From positions 21,277-44,304 of the forward strand of contig DYCR01000005.1 of NCBI GenBank assembly GCA_019418025.1: a stretch of 23,028 nucleotides of DNA, written 5' to 3'. Made by a program: the position numbers and the translations under genes. Below, piece by piece: positions 6,979 through 14,245 of the stretch. The notes under the pieces were generated by a model, which worked only from the letters and a program-made list of their open reading frames with translations, searched no databases and had not been told where the DNA came from. Source of the DNA: Clostridiales bacterium (lineage in GTDB: Bacteria; Bacillota; Clostridia; Oscillospirales; Oscillospiraceae). Position 1 is the stretch's first letter, and every line of letters begins with the position of its first letter.

Positions 6979-7563
6979 ATGGTTATAAGCTATGTGTGGT
7001 GCGGATTTGTGATCATATCCGCCGTCTTTATCCTGCTCACCGGCAGCGGTCCGGCTGCCACAAAAGCACTTCTGGACGGTGCCGGTGAGGCCCTGCGGAT
7101 ATCCCTGACCATTGCGGGGCCGATCTGCCTGTGGGCAGGGATCGGACAGCTGATGCAGGCAGTGGGCGCAGCCGAGCAGCTGTCGCGTATCTTTATGCCT
7201 CTGCTGAAGCGGCTGTTCCCTTCGGTAAAAAAGGACCCCATCCTTGCCCAGCATTTATCCGGGAACTTCTGTGCCAACCTGCTCGGCCTAGGCAATGCGG
7301 CGACCCCGATGGGAATCCGTGCCGTAAAGCGTCTGCAAGATCCCAATACACCAACGGAGGCCACTGACGAAATGTGCCGTCTGGTGGTGATGAACACAGC
7401 CTCAATACAGCTGCTGCCCACTACCGTGGCAGCTCTGCGCCACGGCGCAGGCGCAGCCGCCCCCTTCGATATCCTTCCATGCGTGTGGTTCACCAGTATC
7501 TTATCGGTCAGCGCAGGGCTTACGGCTGCGTATTGGATGAAACGGTGGTGGAAGAATGTTTGA
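6979..7563 (+). CDS. spmA: spore maturation protein SpmA
   Basis: A 194-residue integral membrane protein with an AAGGAGTGA site before ATG 6979. It matches SpmA of the nucleoside-recognition (Gate) domain family. Hydrophobic segments lie at about 4-21, 42-62 and 166-186, with the conserved stretch GLGNAATPMGI (about 102-112) between them and the usual MNTASIQLLP motif. In Bacillus spmA and spmB act in the mother cell and are needed for full dehydration and heat resistance of the spore core. The gene overlaps spmB by 8 bases, so the two are translated as a pair. No convincing sigma-A promoter is seen upstream, in line with sporulation-specific expression. Confidence 0.93.
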   Translation: MVISYVWCGFVIISAVFILLTGSGPAATKALLDGAGEALRISLTIAGPICLWAGIGQLMQAVGAAEQLSRIFMPLLKRLFPSVKKDPILAQHLSGNFCANLLGLGNAATPMGIRAVKRLQDPNTPTEATDEMCRLVVMNTASIQLLPTTVAALRHGAGAAAPFDILPCVWFTSILSVSAGLTAAYWMKRWWKNV

Positions 7564-8068
7564 GTCGATCATTCCGTGCATCCTTGCGGTCACCGCGATC
7601 CTGACGCTGCGAAAGCGGGAGAACGCCTATGAGCAGCTGATTTGCGGCGCCGGAGAAGGACTGAAGATGATGACCGCAATCGTCCCCTCCTTGGTGATCC
7701 TGCTCAGTGCCATCTATATGCTGCGCGCAAGCGGCGCCTTGGATGCAGCTGCCCAAGCCCTGTCCCCCGCCCTGTCCTTTCTCGGCATCCCGCCGGAAAC
7801 CGCCCTGTTGATCCTCGTGCGCCCCTTGAGCGGCAGCGCCGCCCTTGCAATGGGTGCTGAACTCATCCACACCCACGGTGCCGACTCGCTCATCGGAAGG
7901 ACCGCTGCCGTGATGCTTGGCTCTACCGAAACCACCTTTTACACCATCAGCGTCTATTTCGGTGCATGCGGCATTCAAAAAACGCGCTACGCCCTCCCTG
8001 CCGCACTGATCGCGGATTTCACGGGTTTTCTGGCTGCCTCGTGGAGTGTCAGGCTCTTTTATACGTAA
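7556..8068 (+). CDS. spmB: spore maturation protein SpmB
   Basis: A 170-residue membrane protein that starts inside the end of spmA (8-base overlap), a sign of coupled translation. Several hydrophobic helices are visible, with the conserved RPLSGSAALAMG segment (about 88-99) and GSTETTFYT (about 122-130), both typical of SpmB. Length is close to the usual value of about 170-180. It works with SpmA in late sporulation, by family knowledge. A hairpin follows directly after the stop. Confidence 0.93.
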   Translation: MFESIIPCILAVTAILTLRKRENAYEQLICGAGEGLKMMTAIVPSLVILLSAIYMLRASGALDAAAQALSPALSFLGIPPETALLILVRPLSGSAALAMGAELIHTHGADSLIGRTAAVMLGSTETTFYTISVYFGACGIQKTRYALPAALIADFTGFLAASWSVRLFYT

Positions 8069-8095
8069 AAAGACCGCAGCAAATGCTGCGGTCTT
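8069..8095 (-). terminator. terminator between spmB and the CD1247-type gene
   Basis: A GC-rich stem, AAGACCGCAGC with GCTGCGGTCTT (8070-8095), is followed on the minus strand by a run of five T. It serves the leftward efp cluster. On the + strand it lies immediately after the spmB stop but has only a short T-tract. Confidence 0.8.
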
Positions 8096-8106
8096 AACAT
8101 TAGGAA

Positions 8107-8571
8107 TTACTCCTCGTCATCCTCTTCCAGAGAGAATTCGAGGGTCTCACCACATTCAGGGCACACGATGGAGCCTGCCTCCAGTGTCTCCTCGTCAAAG
8201 TCGATCACATTGCCGCAGGCACAGCGAACCTCGTAAATGGTGGTTTCTTCATCACCAAAATCGAAGCCCTCTTCCAGATCATCCTCATCCTCGTACTCAA
8301 AGTCGTCGTCATCGTCCTCGTCGTACTCATCATAGATATCATCCTCGTCCATATCCATGATAAAATCCTCGATGGCATCCAGATCTTCCTCGATCTCATC
8401 CAACTCGTCGGAAATGTCGATGGTGGTCTCCTGCACATCGGTCAGTGTTTTGGTCACATCGCCCAGCAGATCCACGATAGCGGCAATCATCTTGCCCTCA
8501 TCGGAATCGGTTTTCAGCTCCATGCCAGCCATCAGGCCCTTTAGATATGCGGACTTCTCAGAAAGTGTCAT
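8107..8571 (-). CDS. CD1247 N-terminal-domain-like acidic protein with zinc ribbon
   Basis: A 154-residue protein of unknown function with an AAGGAG site before ATG 8571. The N-terminal part (1-50) holds SEKSAYLKGLMAGMEL followed by helical turns, which I recognise as the CD1247-type N-terminal domain of clostridia. Then comes a very acidic linker (about 55-110, mostly Asp and Glu), and finally a short zinc-ribbon-like unit with Cys117/119 and Cys137/140. It follows efp by 18 bases and must share its transcript. Similar genes sit beside efp in other clostridia as far as I recall. A link to translation or RNA polymerase can be imagined from the acidic tail and zinc ribbon, but nothing in the sequence proves it. 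Confidence 0.8.
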   Translation of the reverse strand: MTLSEKSAYLKGLMAGMELKTDSDEGKMIAAIVDLLGDVTKTLTDVQETTIDISDELDEIEEDLDAIEDFIMDMDEDDIYDEYDEDDDDDFEYEDEDDLEEGFDFGDEETTIYEVRCACGNVIDFDEETLEAGSIVCPECGETLEFSLEEDDEE

Positions 8572-8589
8572 AGCGAAAACTCCTTTTAA

Positions 8590-9153
8590 TTAAGCCTTGG
8601 AACGGCCCAGGTACTCACCGGTACGGGTATCGATGCTGATCTTGTCGCCCTCGTTGATGAACAGAGGCACCTTGATCTCTGCGCCGGTCTCAACGGTAGC
8701 GGGCTTGGTTACGTTGGTGGCAGTGTTGCCGGCAAAGCCGGGCTCAGTCTCGGTGACGATCAGGTCAACAAAGTTAGGAGCCTCAACACCGAACACCTTG
8801 CCCTTGTAGCTCATGATGGTGCAGGTATCGTTCTCCTTGACAAACTTGAAGGAGTCATCCAGAACAGATGCGTCGATAGGCTCCAGCTCGTAGGTCTCAC
8901 CATCCATGAAGTAGTACAGCTGGCCATCGTTGTAGGAATACTCCATCTTCTTGCGCTCAACAAAAGCGGTGGGGTACTTTGCAGAGGGGTTGAAGCTGGT
9001 TTCGGTCACGCCGCCGGTGATGACGTTCTTCATCTTGACACGGACGAAAGCGGCACCCTTGCCGGGCTTAACGTGCTGGAATTCTACAACCTGCATGACC
9101 TTTCCTTCCATCTCAAAGGTAACGCCATTTCTAAATTCACTCGCAGAAATCAT
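8590..9153 (-). CDS. efp: translation elongation factor P
   Basis: A 187-residue protein with a TAGGAGG site before ATG 9153. It shows the complete EF-P layout: an N-terminal KOW-like domain with the HVKPGKGAAF loop (27-36), and two OB-fold domains ending in the conserved DKISIDTRTGEYLGR segment. Lys32 in PGKG is the residue that carries the modification in Bacillus EF-P and equals Lys34 of E. coli. EF-P enters the ribosomal E site and relieves stalling at polyproline stretches. The gene has its own promoter inside the gap after the aminopeptidase gene, an arrangement (aminopeptidase before efp) common in Firmicutes. Confidence 0.97.
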   Translation of the reverse strand: MISASEFRNGVTFEMEGKVMQVVEFQHVKPGKGAAFVRVKMKNVITGGVTETSFNPSAKYPTAFVERKKMEYSYNDGQLYYFMDGETYELEPIDASVLDDSFKFVKENDTCTIMSYKGKVFGVEAPNFVDLIVTETEPGFAGNTATNVTKPATVETGAEIKVPLFINEGDKISIDTRTGEYLGRSKA

Positions 9154-9217
9154 TGGTAAATCCTCCTAAAATTATATCCCGAGCTGGGATCTTTCGATTG
9201 CATAGTAGCTCTGGTAC

Positions 9218-9246
9218 ATTTTATCCGATATTCCCCAATTTTTCAA
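9218..9246 (-). promoter_or_regulatory. sigma-A promoter of efp
   Basis: TTGAAA (9241-9246) and TAAAAT (9218-9223) are 17 bases apart on the minus strand, giving a leader of about 55-60 bases. It would let efp and the following gene be expressed apart from yqeG and the aminopeptidase. Confidence 0.65.
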
Positions 9247-9266
9247 GGGGGAATCGGTATTTTTTT
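9225..9266 (+). terminator. terminator-shaped hairpin facing the + strand (antisense to aminopeptidase gene)
   Basis: CCGATATTCCCC (9225-9236) pairs with GGGGAATCGG (9248-9257) with a two-base bulge, and a T-run (9260-9266) follows on the + strand. No rightward gene ends here. The stem also contains most of the efp promoter. Confidence 0.45.
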
Positions 9267-10326
9267 AGATTATAATCAAATTCTTGGGGCTGTGCGCAAT
9301 ATCGATGCATCCATCCTGGGTAAAAATCACCACATCCTCGATCCGAACACCGAATTTTCCGGGCAGATAGATCCCAGGCTCAGCAGAAGCCACCGCATGC
9401 AGAGGCATGGGCTCTGTGTTGCGGGCATTGCAGTTGGGTGCCTCGTGGATCTCAAGCCCGAGGCTGTGACCGTAGCCGTGTCCGAAATACTCCCCGTAAC
9501 CGGCATCGGAAATGACCTTCCGTGCCGCTGCGTCGATTTCCCGGCCCGTGACCCCGGCCCTCGTAGCGGCGATGCCTGCAAGCTGGGCCTGCAAAACGGT
9601 GTTGTAAACCCGCTCCATCTCCTCAGTCACGCAGCCCAAGGCCACCGTACGGGTCATATCCGAGCAGTATCCCTTGTAGATCACGCCGAAATCCATGGTG
9701 ATGAAATCGCCGTTTTCCAGCTTCCTGTCCCCTGGGACTCCGTGGGGCAGACTGGTATTCGGTCCGGAAACAACGATGGGATCAAAGCTCAGACCCTCCG
9801 CACCGTTTTTGTACATGGCATAGATCAGCTCGGCAGCCAGTTCCTTTTCTGTCATCCCGACCTTTATCTTGCCCAGAATTTCAGAAAAAGCCCGATCGGC
9901 GATGGCCTGAGCATCCTTCATGATCTCCTGCTCCCACGGCTCCTTTGCCCCACGGAAGCTGCTGATCTGCCCATTCATGGGCACCAGCTTCGCATTCAGG
10001 TTCTTTTCATACTCCATGAACTCTGCCACGGTCAGATAGCTTTCCTCGTAGCCAAGCTCCGTTACGCCAAAGTCCGCAATGGCATCATTCAGGCGGGAAT
10101 GATAGCTGTGGTCCCCGTTGACCTCAAGGACCTGAAATTCACGAATCCCGTTCTGTGCAGACTCAATATACCGAGAATCCGTGAAATAGCGGCATCCTGC
10201 CTTGGTTACGATGGCGACGCCCTCGGCAATGTCAAATTCCGCCCCATAGTGACGGCTGTATCTGCTGGTCAGCAGAAGTCCGCGGTTTTCTGTAAGCAGG
10301 GTCAAATATTTTTCTATGTTTTTCAT
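9265..10326 (-). CDS. M24-family aminopeptidase (Xaa-Pro aminopeptidase-like)
   Basis: A 353-residue cytosolic metallopeptidase. The ATG at 10326 has an AAGGAG site seven bases before it and overlaps the upstream yqeG stop as ATGA. The N-terminal creatinase-like domain (about 1-128) precedes the pita-bread catalytic domain (about 132-353). All five metal ligands are visible: Asp212, Asp223, His287, Glu316 and Glu330. These proteins bind two Mn or Co ions and remove the N-terminal residue before proline. The length of about 353 fits the short YqhT/PepQ-like bacterial group found before efp in Firmicutes; a proline dipeptidase activity is the main alternative. Confidence 0.93.
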   Translation of the reverse strand: MKNIEKYLTLLTENRGLLLTSRYSRHYGAEFDIAEGVAIVTKAGCRYFTDSRYIESAQNGIREFQVLEVNGDHSYHSRLNDAIADFGVTELGYEESYLTVAEFMEYEKNLNAKLVPMNGQISSFRGAKEPWEQEIMKDAQAIADRAFSEILGKIKVGMTEKELAAELIYAMYKNGAEGLSFDPIVVSGPNTSLPHGVPGDRKLENGDFITMDFGVIYKGYCSDMTRTVALGCVTEEMERVYNTVLQAQLAGIAATRAGVTGREIDAAARKVISDAGYGEYFGHGYGHSLGLEIHEAPNCNARNTEPMPLHAVASAEPGIYLPGKFGVRIEDVVIFTQDGCIDIAHSPKNLIII

Positions 10327-10826
10327 TTCACGATTCTCCTTTTCCTTGCTGCAAAAATGAACGGCAGCTCCGCCACATGGCGCAGCTTCAGCCAAACCGT
10401 ATGATTGTCAATGGCTTTGACCAGAATAGCCTGCACCCCGCAGCCTCTGGCCCCCAGTGTATCGGTGTAAATCTGGTCACCTGCCAGTGCGCAGCGATCG
10501 GCCGCCACTGCATATTTCTCCATGCACTCCCGAATCCCCTTGGGAAAGGGTTTTTTCGCATGGGTGATGCAGTCAATGCCATACTCGGCGCAAAACCGCT
10601 TCACACGGTCATTTTTGCTGTTGGATACCACACAAAGCTTCACCTGTGAAGCCTTCATGTTTTCCAGCCAGCGGACCATTTCCGGCTTTGGGATGTTGGT
10701 GGTGTACGGAACGATGGTGTTGTCAAAATCCAGCATGAGCAGATCAATTCCCCGGTCCTTCAGCAGCTGCGGGGTCAGGTCTGTAACAGAATCCACAATG
10801 ATCGTGGGCAAAAAAGAAAGTGGCAT
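10323..10826 (-). CDS. yqeG: YqeG-family HAD-superfamily phosphatase (class IIIA)
   Basis: A 167-residue HAD hydrolase. ATG 10826 follows a GGAGGG site and begins with PLSFLPTIIVDSV, as in relatives; an upstream in-frame ATG at 10844 is possible but has no site. Motif I is DFDNT (33-37, with Asp33 and Asp35 as nucleophile and acid), motif II is SNS (68-70), and motif III is GDQIYTD (116-122). In Bacillus yqeG lies beside yqeH, aroE, yqeI, nadD, yqeK and rsfS. Here those relatives are a few kilobases upstream, so the cluster has been split. The natural substrate is not established; a phospholipid-phosphate role is sometimes proposed for relatives. Confidence 0.9.
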   Translation of the reverse strand: MPLSFLPTIIVDSVTDLTPQLLKDRGIDLLMLDFDNTIVPYTTNIPKPEMVRWLENMKASQVKLCVVSNSKNDRVKRFCAEYGIDCITHAKKPFPKGIRECMEKYAVAADRCALAGDQIYTDTLGARGCGVQAILVKAIDNHTVWLKLRHVAELPFIFAARKRRIVK

Positions 10827-10858
10827 GGTTCCCTCCATGAGCATCGGTAATTGGTTAT

Positions 10859-10887
10859 ATTATACCATAAGTGCAGGTATTTGTCCA
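10859..10887 (-). promoter_or_regulatory. sigma-A promoter of yqeG
   Basis: TGGACA (10882-10887) and a perfect TATAAT (10859-10864) are spaced by 17 bases, with TG one base before the -10. The leader before the yqeG start is short, about 25 bases. Confidence 0.75.
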
Positions 10888-10910
10888 CGGCCTGACAGAC
10901 ACAGCCGGAA

Positions 10911-10948
10911 AAACAAAAAAGCTGCCTGCAAAAACAGACAGCTTTTTT
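10911..10948 (-). terminator. second terminator after rpsU
   Basis: On the minus strand GCTGTCTG and CAGGCAGC (10921-10942, one G-U pair) form an 8-base-pair stem flanked by six A and six T. The U-tract on the minus strand makes it a strong intrinsic terminator, just upstream of the yqeG promoter. Confidence 0.85.
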
Positions 10949-10962
10949 GTATCGCAGAACGC

Positions 10963-10997
10963 AACATAAAGGCCCTCTGCCGATGGCAGAGGGCCCT
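10963..10997 (-). terminator. first terminator after rpsU
   Basis: GGCCCTCTGCC (10971-10981) and GGCAGAGGGCC (10985-10995) form a perfect 11-base-pair GC-rich stem with a 3-base loop. The T-tract on the minus strand is short (TTTATGTT), which may explain the second terminator behind it. Confidence 0.7.
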
Positions 10998-11019
10998 AAG
11001 AGCATAATCAAGAGGGATA

Positions 11020-11202
11020 TTAGTAGAACTTTCTCTTGTTCTTACGAGCAGCTTCAGACTTCTGCTTACGCTTCAGGCTGGGACTGACGTAATGCTCGCG
11101 CTTCTTAACTTCTGCGATAACGCCCTCCTTGGCGCAGCTACGCTTAAAACGACGCAGAGCACTCTCCAGAGTTTCGTTTTCCTTAACGCGAATTTCAGAC
11201 AT
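11020..11202 (-). CDS. rpsU: 30S ribosomal protein S21
   Basis: A 60-residue, strongly basic protein. The ATG at 11202 has a GGAGGGAGGG site before it; the frame is open further upstream but without a start context. The sequence runs MSEIRVKENETLESALRRF and ends in a Lys/Arg-rich tail KNKRKFY, as in S21 of Firmicutes. S21 binds late to the small subunit near the anti-Shine-Dalgarno end of 16S rRNA. It stands alone with its own strong promoter, a leader of about 60 bases with a hairpin, and two terminators. Confidence 0.97.
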   Translation of the reverse strand: MSEIRVKENETLESALRRFKRSCAKEGVIAEVKKREHYVSPSLKRKQKSEAARKNKRKFY

Positions 11203-11222
11203 TGTTTTCCCTCCCTCCGACA

Positions 11223-11245
11223 GCATCCGGCTAAATCCAGGATGC
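11223..11245 (-). promoter_or_regulatory. leader hairpin just before the rpsU ribosome site
   Basis: GCATCC and GGATGC arms (11223-11228 and 11240-11245) form a 6-base-pair stem in the rpsU leader, ending a few bases before the GGAGGGAGGG site. It might tune translation. The stem is short. Confidence 0.35.
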
Positions 11246-11269
11246 ATTCAGGGCCATATCGGCTTGTAT

Positions 11270-11298
11270 ATTGTATCTGATTATCTGATGCTTGTCAA
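11270..11298 (-). promoter_or_regulatory. sigma-A promoter of rpsU
   Basis: A perfect TTGACA (11293-11298) and TACAAT (11270-11275) with a 17-base spacer on the minus strand, inside the gap after leuS. No terminator is visible between leuS and this promoter, so leuS transcripts may also read into rpsU. Confidence 0.88.
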
Positions 11299-11333
11299 GA
11301 AAATTTTTCGCTTTTTGTCAGAATTTATTCCGA

Positions 11334-13826
11334 TTACTTCACGATCAGGTTCACAAGCTTGTTTTTCACAACGATGGTCTTAATGATCTGCCCCTCCTGC
11401 TTCTCAAGGAAGCGTGCGATCTTCTCATCGCTCTTTGCAGCTGCAATGACCGCATCATTATCCGTATCCGCTGCGACGGTGATGGTGCCGCGGAGCTTGC
11501 CGTTGATCTGAACCGCCATGGTCACCTCTGCATCCTGACACTTTTCCTCAGAATAGACAGGCCACTGGGATACCGAGCAAATGCCCTCAAAGCCCTTCAT
11601 CTCCCAGATCTCGTCACAAATATGGGGCGCAAACGGAGACAGCAGTCCCAGGAAGGTCTTTAGCTCGGCACGGTTGCAGGACTTTTCGATCTGGTTCAGC
11701 AGTGCCATCAGCGCAGCGATCGCCGTGTTGGGCTTCAGATTTTCAATATCCTCGGAAACCTTCTTGACGGTCTTGTGCATGGCGCTCATGTTCGCCTTGG
11801 AATACTCCGTATCCTGATCGGTGACGTTTTCAGCCATCTTCCAGACGCGGTCCAGAAAACGCTTGCAGCCCTTGACGGCATCGTTGGACCAGGTTGCCAC
11901 CTTTTCAAAGTCACCGATGAACATGATATAAAGACGCATGGTATCTGCGCCGTAGGTGCGGATGACATCGTCCGGATTGACAACATTGCCCAGACTCTTG
12001 GACATCTTCACAGAAGGGCGGTACACATCGCTGCCGTACTTAGCAAGAGCTGCGTCCTTTTCCTCCTGAGTCTTGTAATTCTCAATGTAGTGAGGATTCT
12101 GTCCGAGGATCATGCCGTGACTGGTGCGCTTGGCATAGGGCTCCTTATTGGGGACCACGCCGATGTCGTAAAGGAACTTATGCCAGAAACGGGAATACAG
12201 CAGATGCAGCGTGGTATGCTCCATACCGCCGTTGTACCAATCCACCTGACCCCAGTATTTCAGCGCCTCGGGAGAGGCCAGTGCCTCGTCATTGTGGGGG
12301 TCCATATAACGCAGGAAGTACCAAGAGGAGCCTGCCCACTGGGGCATGGTGTCCGTCTCCCGCTTTGCATCGCCGCCGCACTTGGGGCACTTGCAGTTGA
12401 CCCAGTCGGTCATAGCTGCCAGAGGGCTTTCGCCGTCATCCGTGGGCTCATAGCACTCTACATCCGGCAGCAGCAGCGGCAGCTGGGACTCATCCATGGC
12501 AACCTCGCCGCAGCAGGGGCAGTGAATGATGGGGATAGGCTCGCCCCAGTAACGCTGACGGGAGAACACCCAGTCACGGAGCTTGAAGTTGGTTTTTGCT
12601 TCGCCGATCCCATGCTCCTGCAGCCACTTGATCATAACAGGGATCGCTTCCTTGACGGTCAGGCCGTTCAGGAAGCCGGAATTGACCATGATCCCGGTGT
12701 CATCCTTCAGCGTAAAGGCAGCCTCCTGCACATCGCCGCCGGCAACGACCTCTACGATATCACACCCGAATGCCTTTGCAAAGGCCCAGTCGCGGTCATC
12801 ATGGGCAGGAACCGCCATGATCGCACCGGTGCCATAGGTAGACAGCACATAGTCGGAGATGAAGATGGGGATTTCCTTGCCGTTGGCAGGGTTGATGCCC
12901 TTGACCCCGGCAAGCTTCACACCGGTCTTTTCCTTATTCAGCTCGGTGCGCTCCAGATCAGACTTCGCCGCAGCGGCAGCCTGATATGCCTTGACCTCGT
13001 CAGCATTGGACAGCTTGTCCATCCACTTGGCAACCAGCTCATGCTCGGGAGACAGGACCATGTAGGTCGCACCGAACAGCGTGTCGGGGCGAGTGGTGTA
13101 AACCAAAATCTCATCCCCAAGGGTGGAACGGAATCTTACCTCAGCACCGTGGCTGCGGCCGATCCAGTTGGTCTGCTGAGCCTTAACTCGATCCACAAAA
13201 TCAAGTCCGTCCAGATCGTCGATCAGGCGGTCTGCATATTTGGTGATCCGCAGCATCCACTGGCTCTTCTCCCGGCGAACCACCGCAGAGCCGCAGCGCT
13301 CGCAAACGCCCTCAACGACCTCCTCATTTGCCAGCACGCACTTGCAGCTGGTACACCAGTTGACGGGCATCTTCGCCTTATATGCAAGGCCGTTTTTGTA
13401 CAGCTGCAGGAAGATCCACTGGGTCCACTTGAAATACTTGGGGTCGGTGGTGTTGATTTCACGGTCCCAGTCCAGACTGTATCCCAGAGCCTTCAGCTGA
13501 CGGCGGAAGTTCTGAATATTGTTTTCTGTGACGATGCGGGGATGAACATGATTCTTGATGGCGTAGTTTTCCGTAGGCAGGCCGAATGCGTCATAGCCCA
13601 TGGGGAACAGCACATTCATGCCATCCATACGCTTTTTACGTGCAATGATGTCCATTGCGGTATAGGGACGGGGGTGACCCACGTGCAGGCCCGCACCGCT
13701 GGGATAGGGGAACTCCACCAAGCCGTAGAACTTCGGCTTATCACTGCCGTTTTTTGCCGCATACAGCTTCTTCTCGTCCCAGATCCCCTGCCATTTTGCC
13801 TCAATGGCGGAAAAATCATAATTCAT
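11334..13826 (-). CDS. leuS: leucyl-tRNA synthetase
   Basis: An 830-residue class I aminoacyl-tRNA synthetase. The ATP-binding signatures are HVGH (48-51, the HIGH motif) and KMSKS (607-611). The editing domain carries TTRPDT (244-249), which removes wrongly charged norvaline or isoleucine. Two zinc-knuckle-like Cys clusters are present, one with Cys158/161 and Cys175/178. The C-terminal anticodon-binding and LeuRS tail domains are complete. The start at 13826 is the second of three ATGs in a heptamer repeat; it is the one in frame and lies 9 bases after GAGGAG. The gene closes the smc-led operon and lacks the T-box leader common for leuS in Firmicutes. Confidence 0.97.
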   Translation of the reverse strand: MNYDFSAIEAKWQGIWDEKKLYAAKNGSDKPKFYGLVEFPYPSGAGLHVGHPRPYTAMDIIARKKRMDGMNVLFPMGYDAFGLPTENYAIKNHVHPRIVTENNIQNFRRQLKALGYSLDWDREINTTDPKYFKWTQWIFLQLYKNGLAYKAKMPVNWCTSCKCVLANEEVVEGVCERCGSAVVRREKSQWMLRITKYADRLIDDLDGLDFVDRVKAQQTNWIGRSHGAEVRFRSTLGDEILVYTTRPDTLFGATYMVLSPEHELVAKWMDKLSNADEVKAYQAAAAAKSDLERTELNKEKTGVKLAGVKGINPANGKEIPIFISDYVLSTYGTGAIMAVPAHDDRDWAFAKAFGCDIVEVVAGGDVQEAAFTLKDDTGIMVNSGFLNGLTVKEAIPVMIKWLQEHGIGEAKTNFKLRDWVFSRQRYWGEPIPIIHCPCCGEVAMDESQLPLLLPDVECYEPTDDGESPLAAMTDWVNCKCPKCGGDAKRETDTMPQWAGSSWYFLRYMDPHNDEALASPEALKYWGQVDWYNGGMEHTTLHLLYSRFWHKFLYDIGVVPNKEPYAKRTSHGMILGQNPHYIENYKTQEEKDAALAKYGSDVYRPSVKMSKSLGNVVNPDDVIRTYGADTMRLYIMFIGDFEKVATWSNDAVKGCKRFLDRVWKMAENVTDQDTEYSKANMSAMHKTVKKVSEDIENLKPNTAIAALMALLNQIEKSCNRAELKTFLGLLSPFAPHICDEIWEMKGFEGICSVSQWPVYSEEKCQDAEVTMAVQINGKLRGTITVAADTDNDAVIAAAKSDEKIARFLEKQEGQIIKTIVVKNKLVNLIVK

Positions 13827-13833
13827 AATTCAT
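13813..13833 (-). repeat. tandem heptamer repeat at the leuS start (three ATGs in three frames)
   Basis: Two exact copies of ATGAATT (minus strand, 13820-13826 and 13827-13833) and a third with one change (13813-13819) place an ATG every 7 bases. Each ATG is in a different frame. Confidence 0.85.
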
Positions 13834-13857
13834 GGCTCCTCTTTCGAACAAATTCAA

Positions 13858-14220
13858 TTAATTCTGGGTAATGACCTCATCGAGGCTGATGACCTCGGCA
13901 TCTGCCCACAGACGCTCCAGTGCGTAAAATTCTCTGGCCTCTTCGGTAAAAATATGGACCACAATAGAGCCGAAATCCAGCAGCTCCCATGTATTTCCAC
14001 GGTGTCCTTCCCGGCCCAGCATAGGCTCGCCCAGCTGCTCCAGAGTGTACTCTGCATAGTCACACAGAGTCTTGACATGGGTGCTGGAGGTGCCGGTGCA
14101 GATGATAAAATAGTCTGCCAGACTGCTGATATCATCGATCCGCAGCAGCTTGAGGTTCATGCCCTTTTTGCTGTCAAGGGCCTTGGTTACTTCATAAGCG
14201 ACTTCTTTCGCAGTTAACAT
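13858..14220 (-). CDS. rsfS: ribosome silencing factor RsfS (YbeB/Iojap family)
   Basis: A 120-residue protein with an AAAGGAAG site before ATG 14220. It shows the DUF143 core: the segment ADYFIICTGTS (about 35-45), HVK, then W-LLDFG-IVVHIF (about 78-90) and the C-terminal YALERLW. RsfS binds L14 on the large subunit and blocks joining of the subunits when nutrients are short. Its position between the nadD/yqeK gene and leuS matches the gene order nadD-yqeK-yqeL of Bacillus. Confidence 0.95.
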   Translation of the reverse strand: MLTAKEVAYEVTKALDSKKGMNLKLLRIDDISSLADYFIICTGTSSTHVKTLCDYAEYTLEQLGEPMLGREGHRGNTWELLDFGSIVVHIFTEEAREFYALERLWADAEVISLDEVITQN

Positions 14221-14245
14221 AAAATCTTCCTTTCATCATAGGGGG

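Noticed and set aside
10327..10395. upstream extension of the M24 peptidase gene
   Set aside because: Lies inside yqeG and has no site; ATG 10326 has AAGGAG and matches the family start.
11775..13871. 698-codon rightward open frame
   Set aside because: Antisense to leuS, whose domains and motifs are complete; no recognisable protein on this strand.
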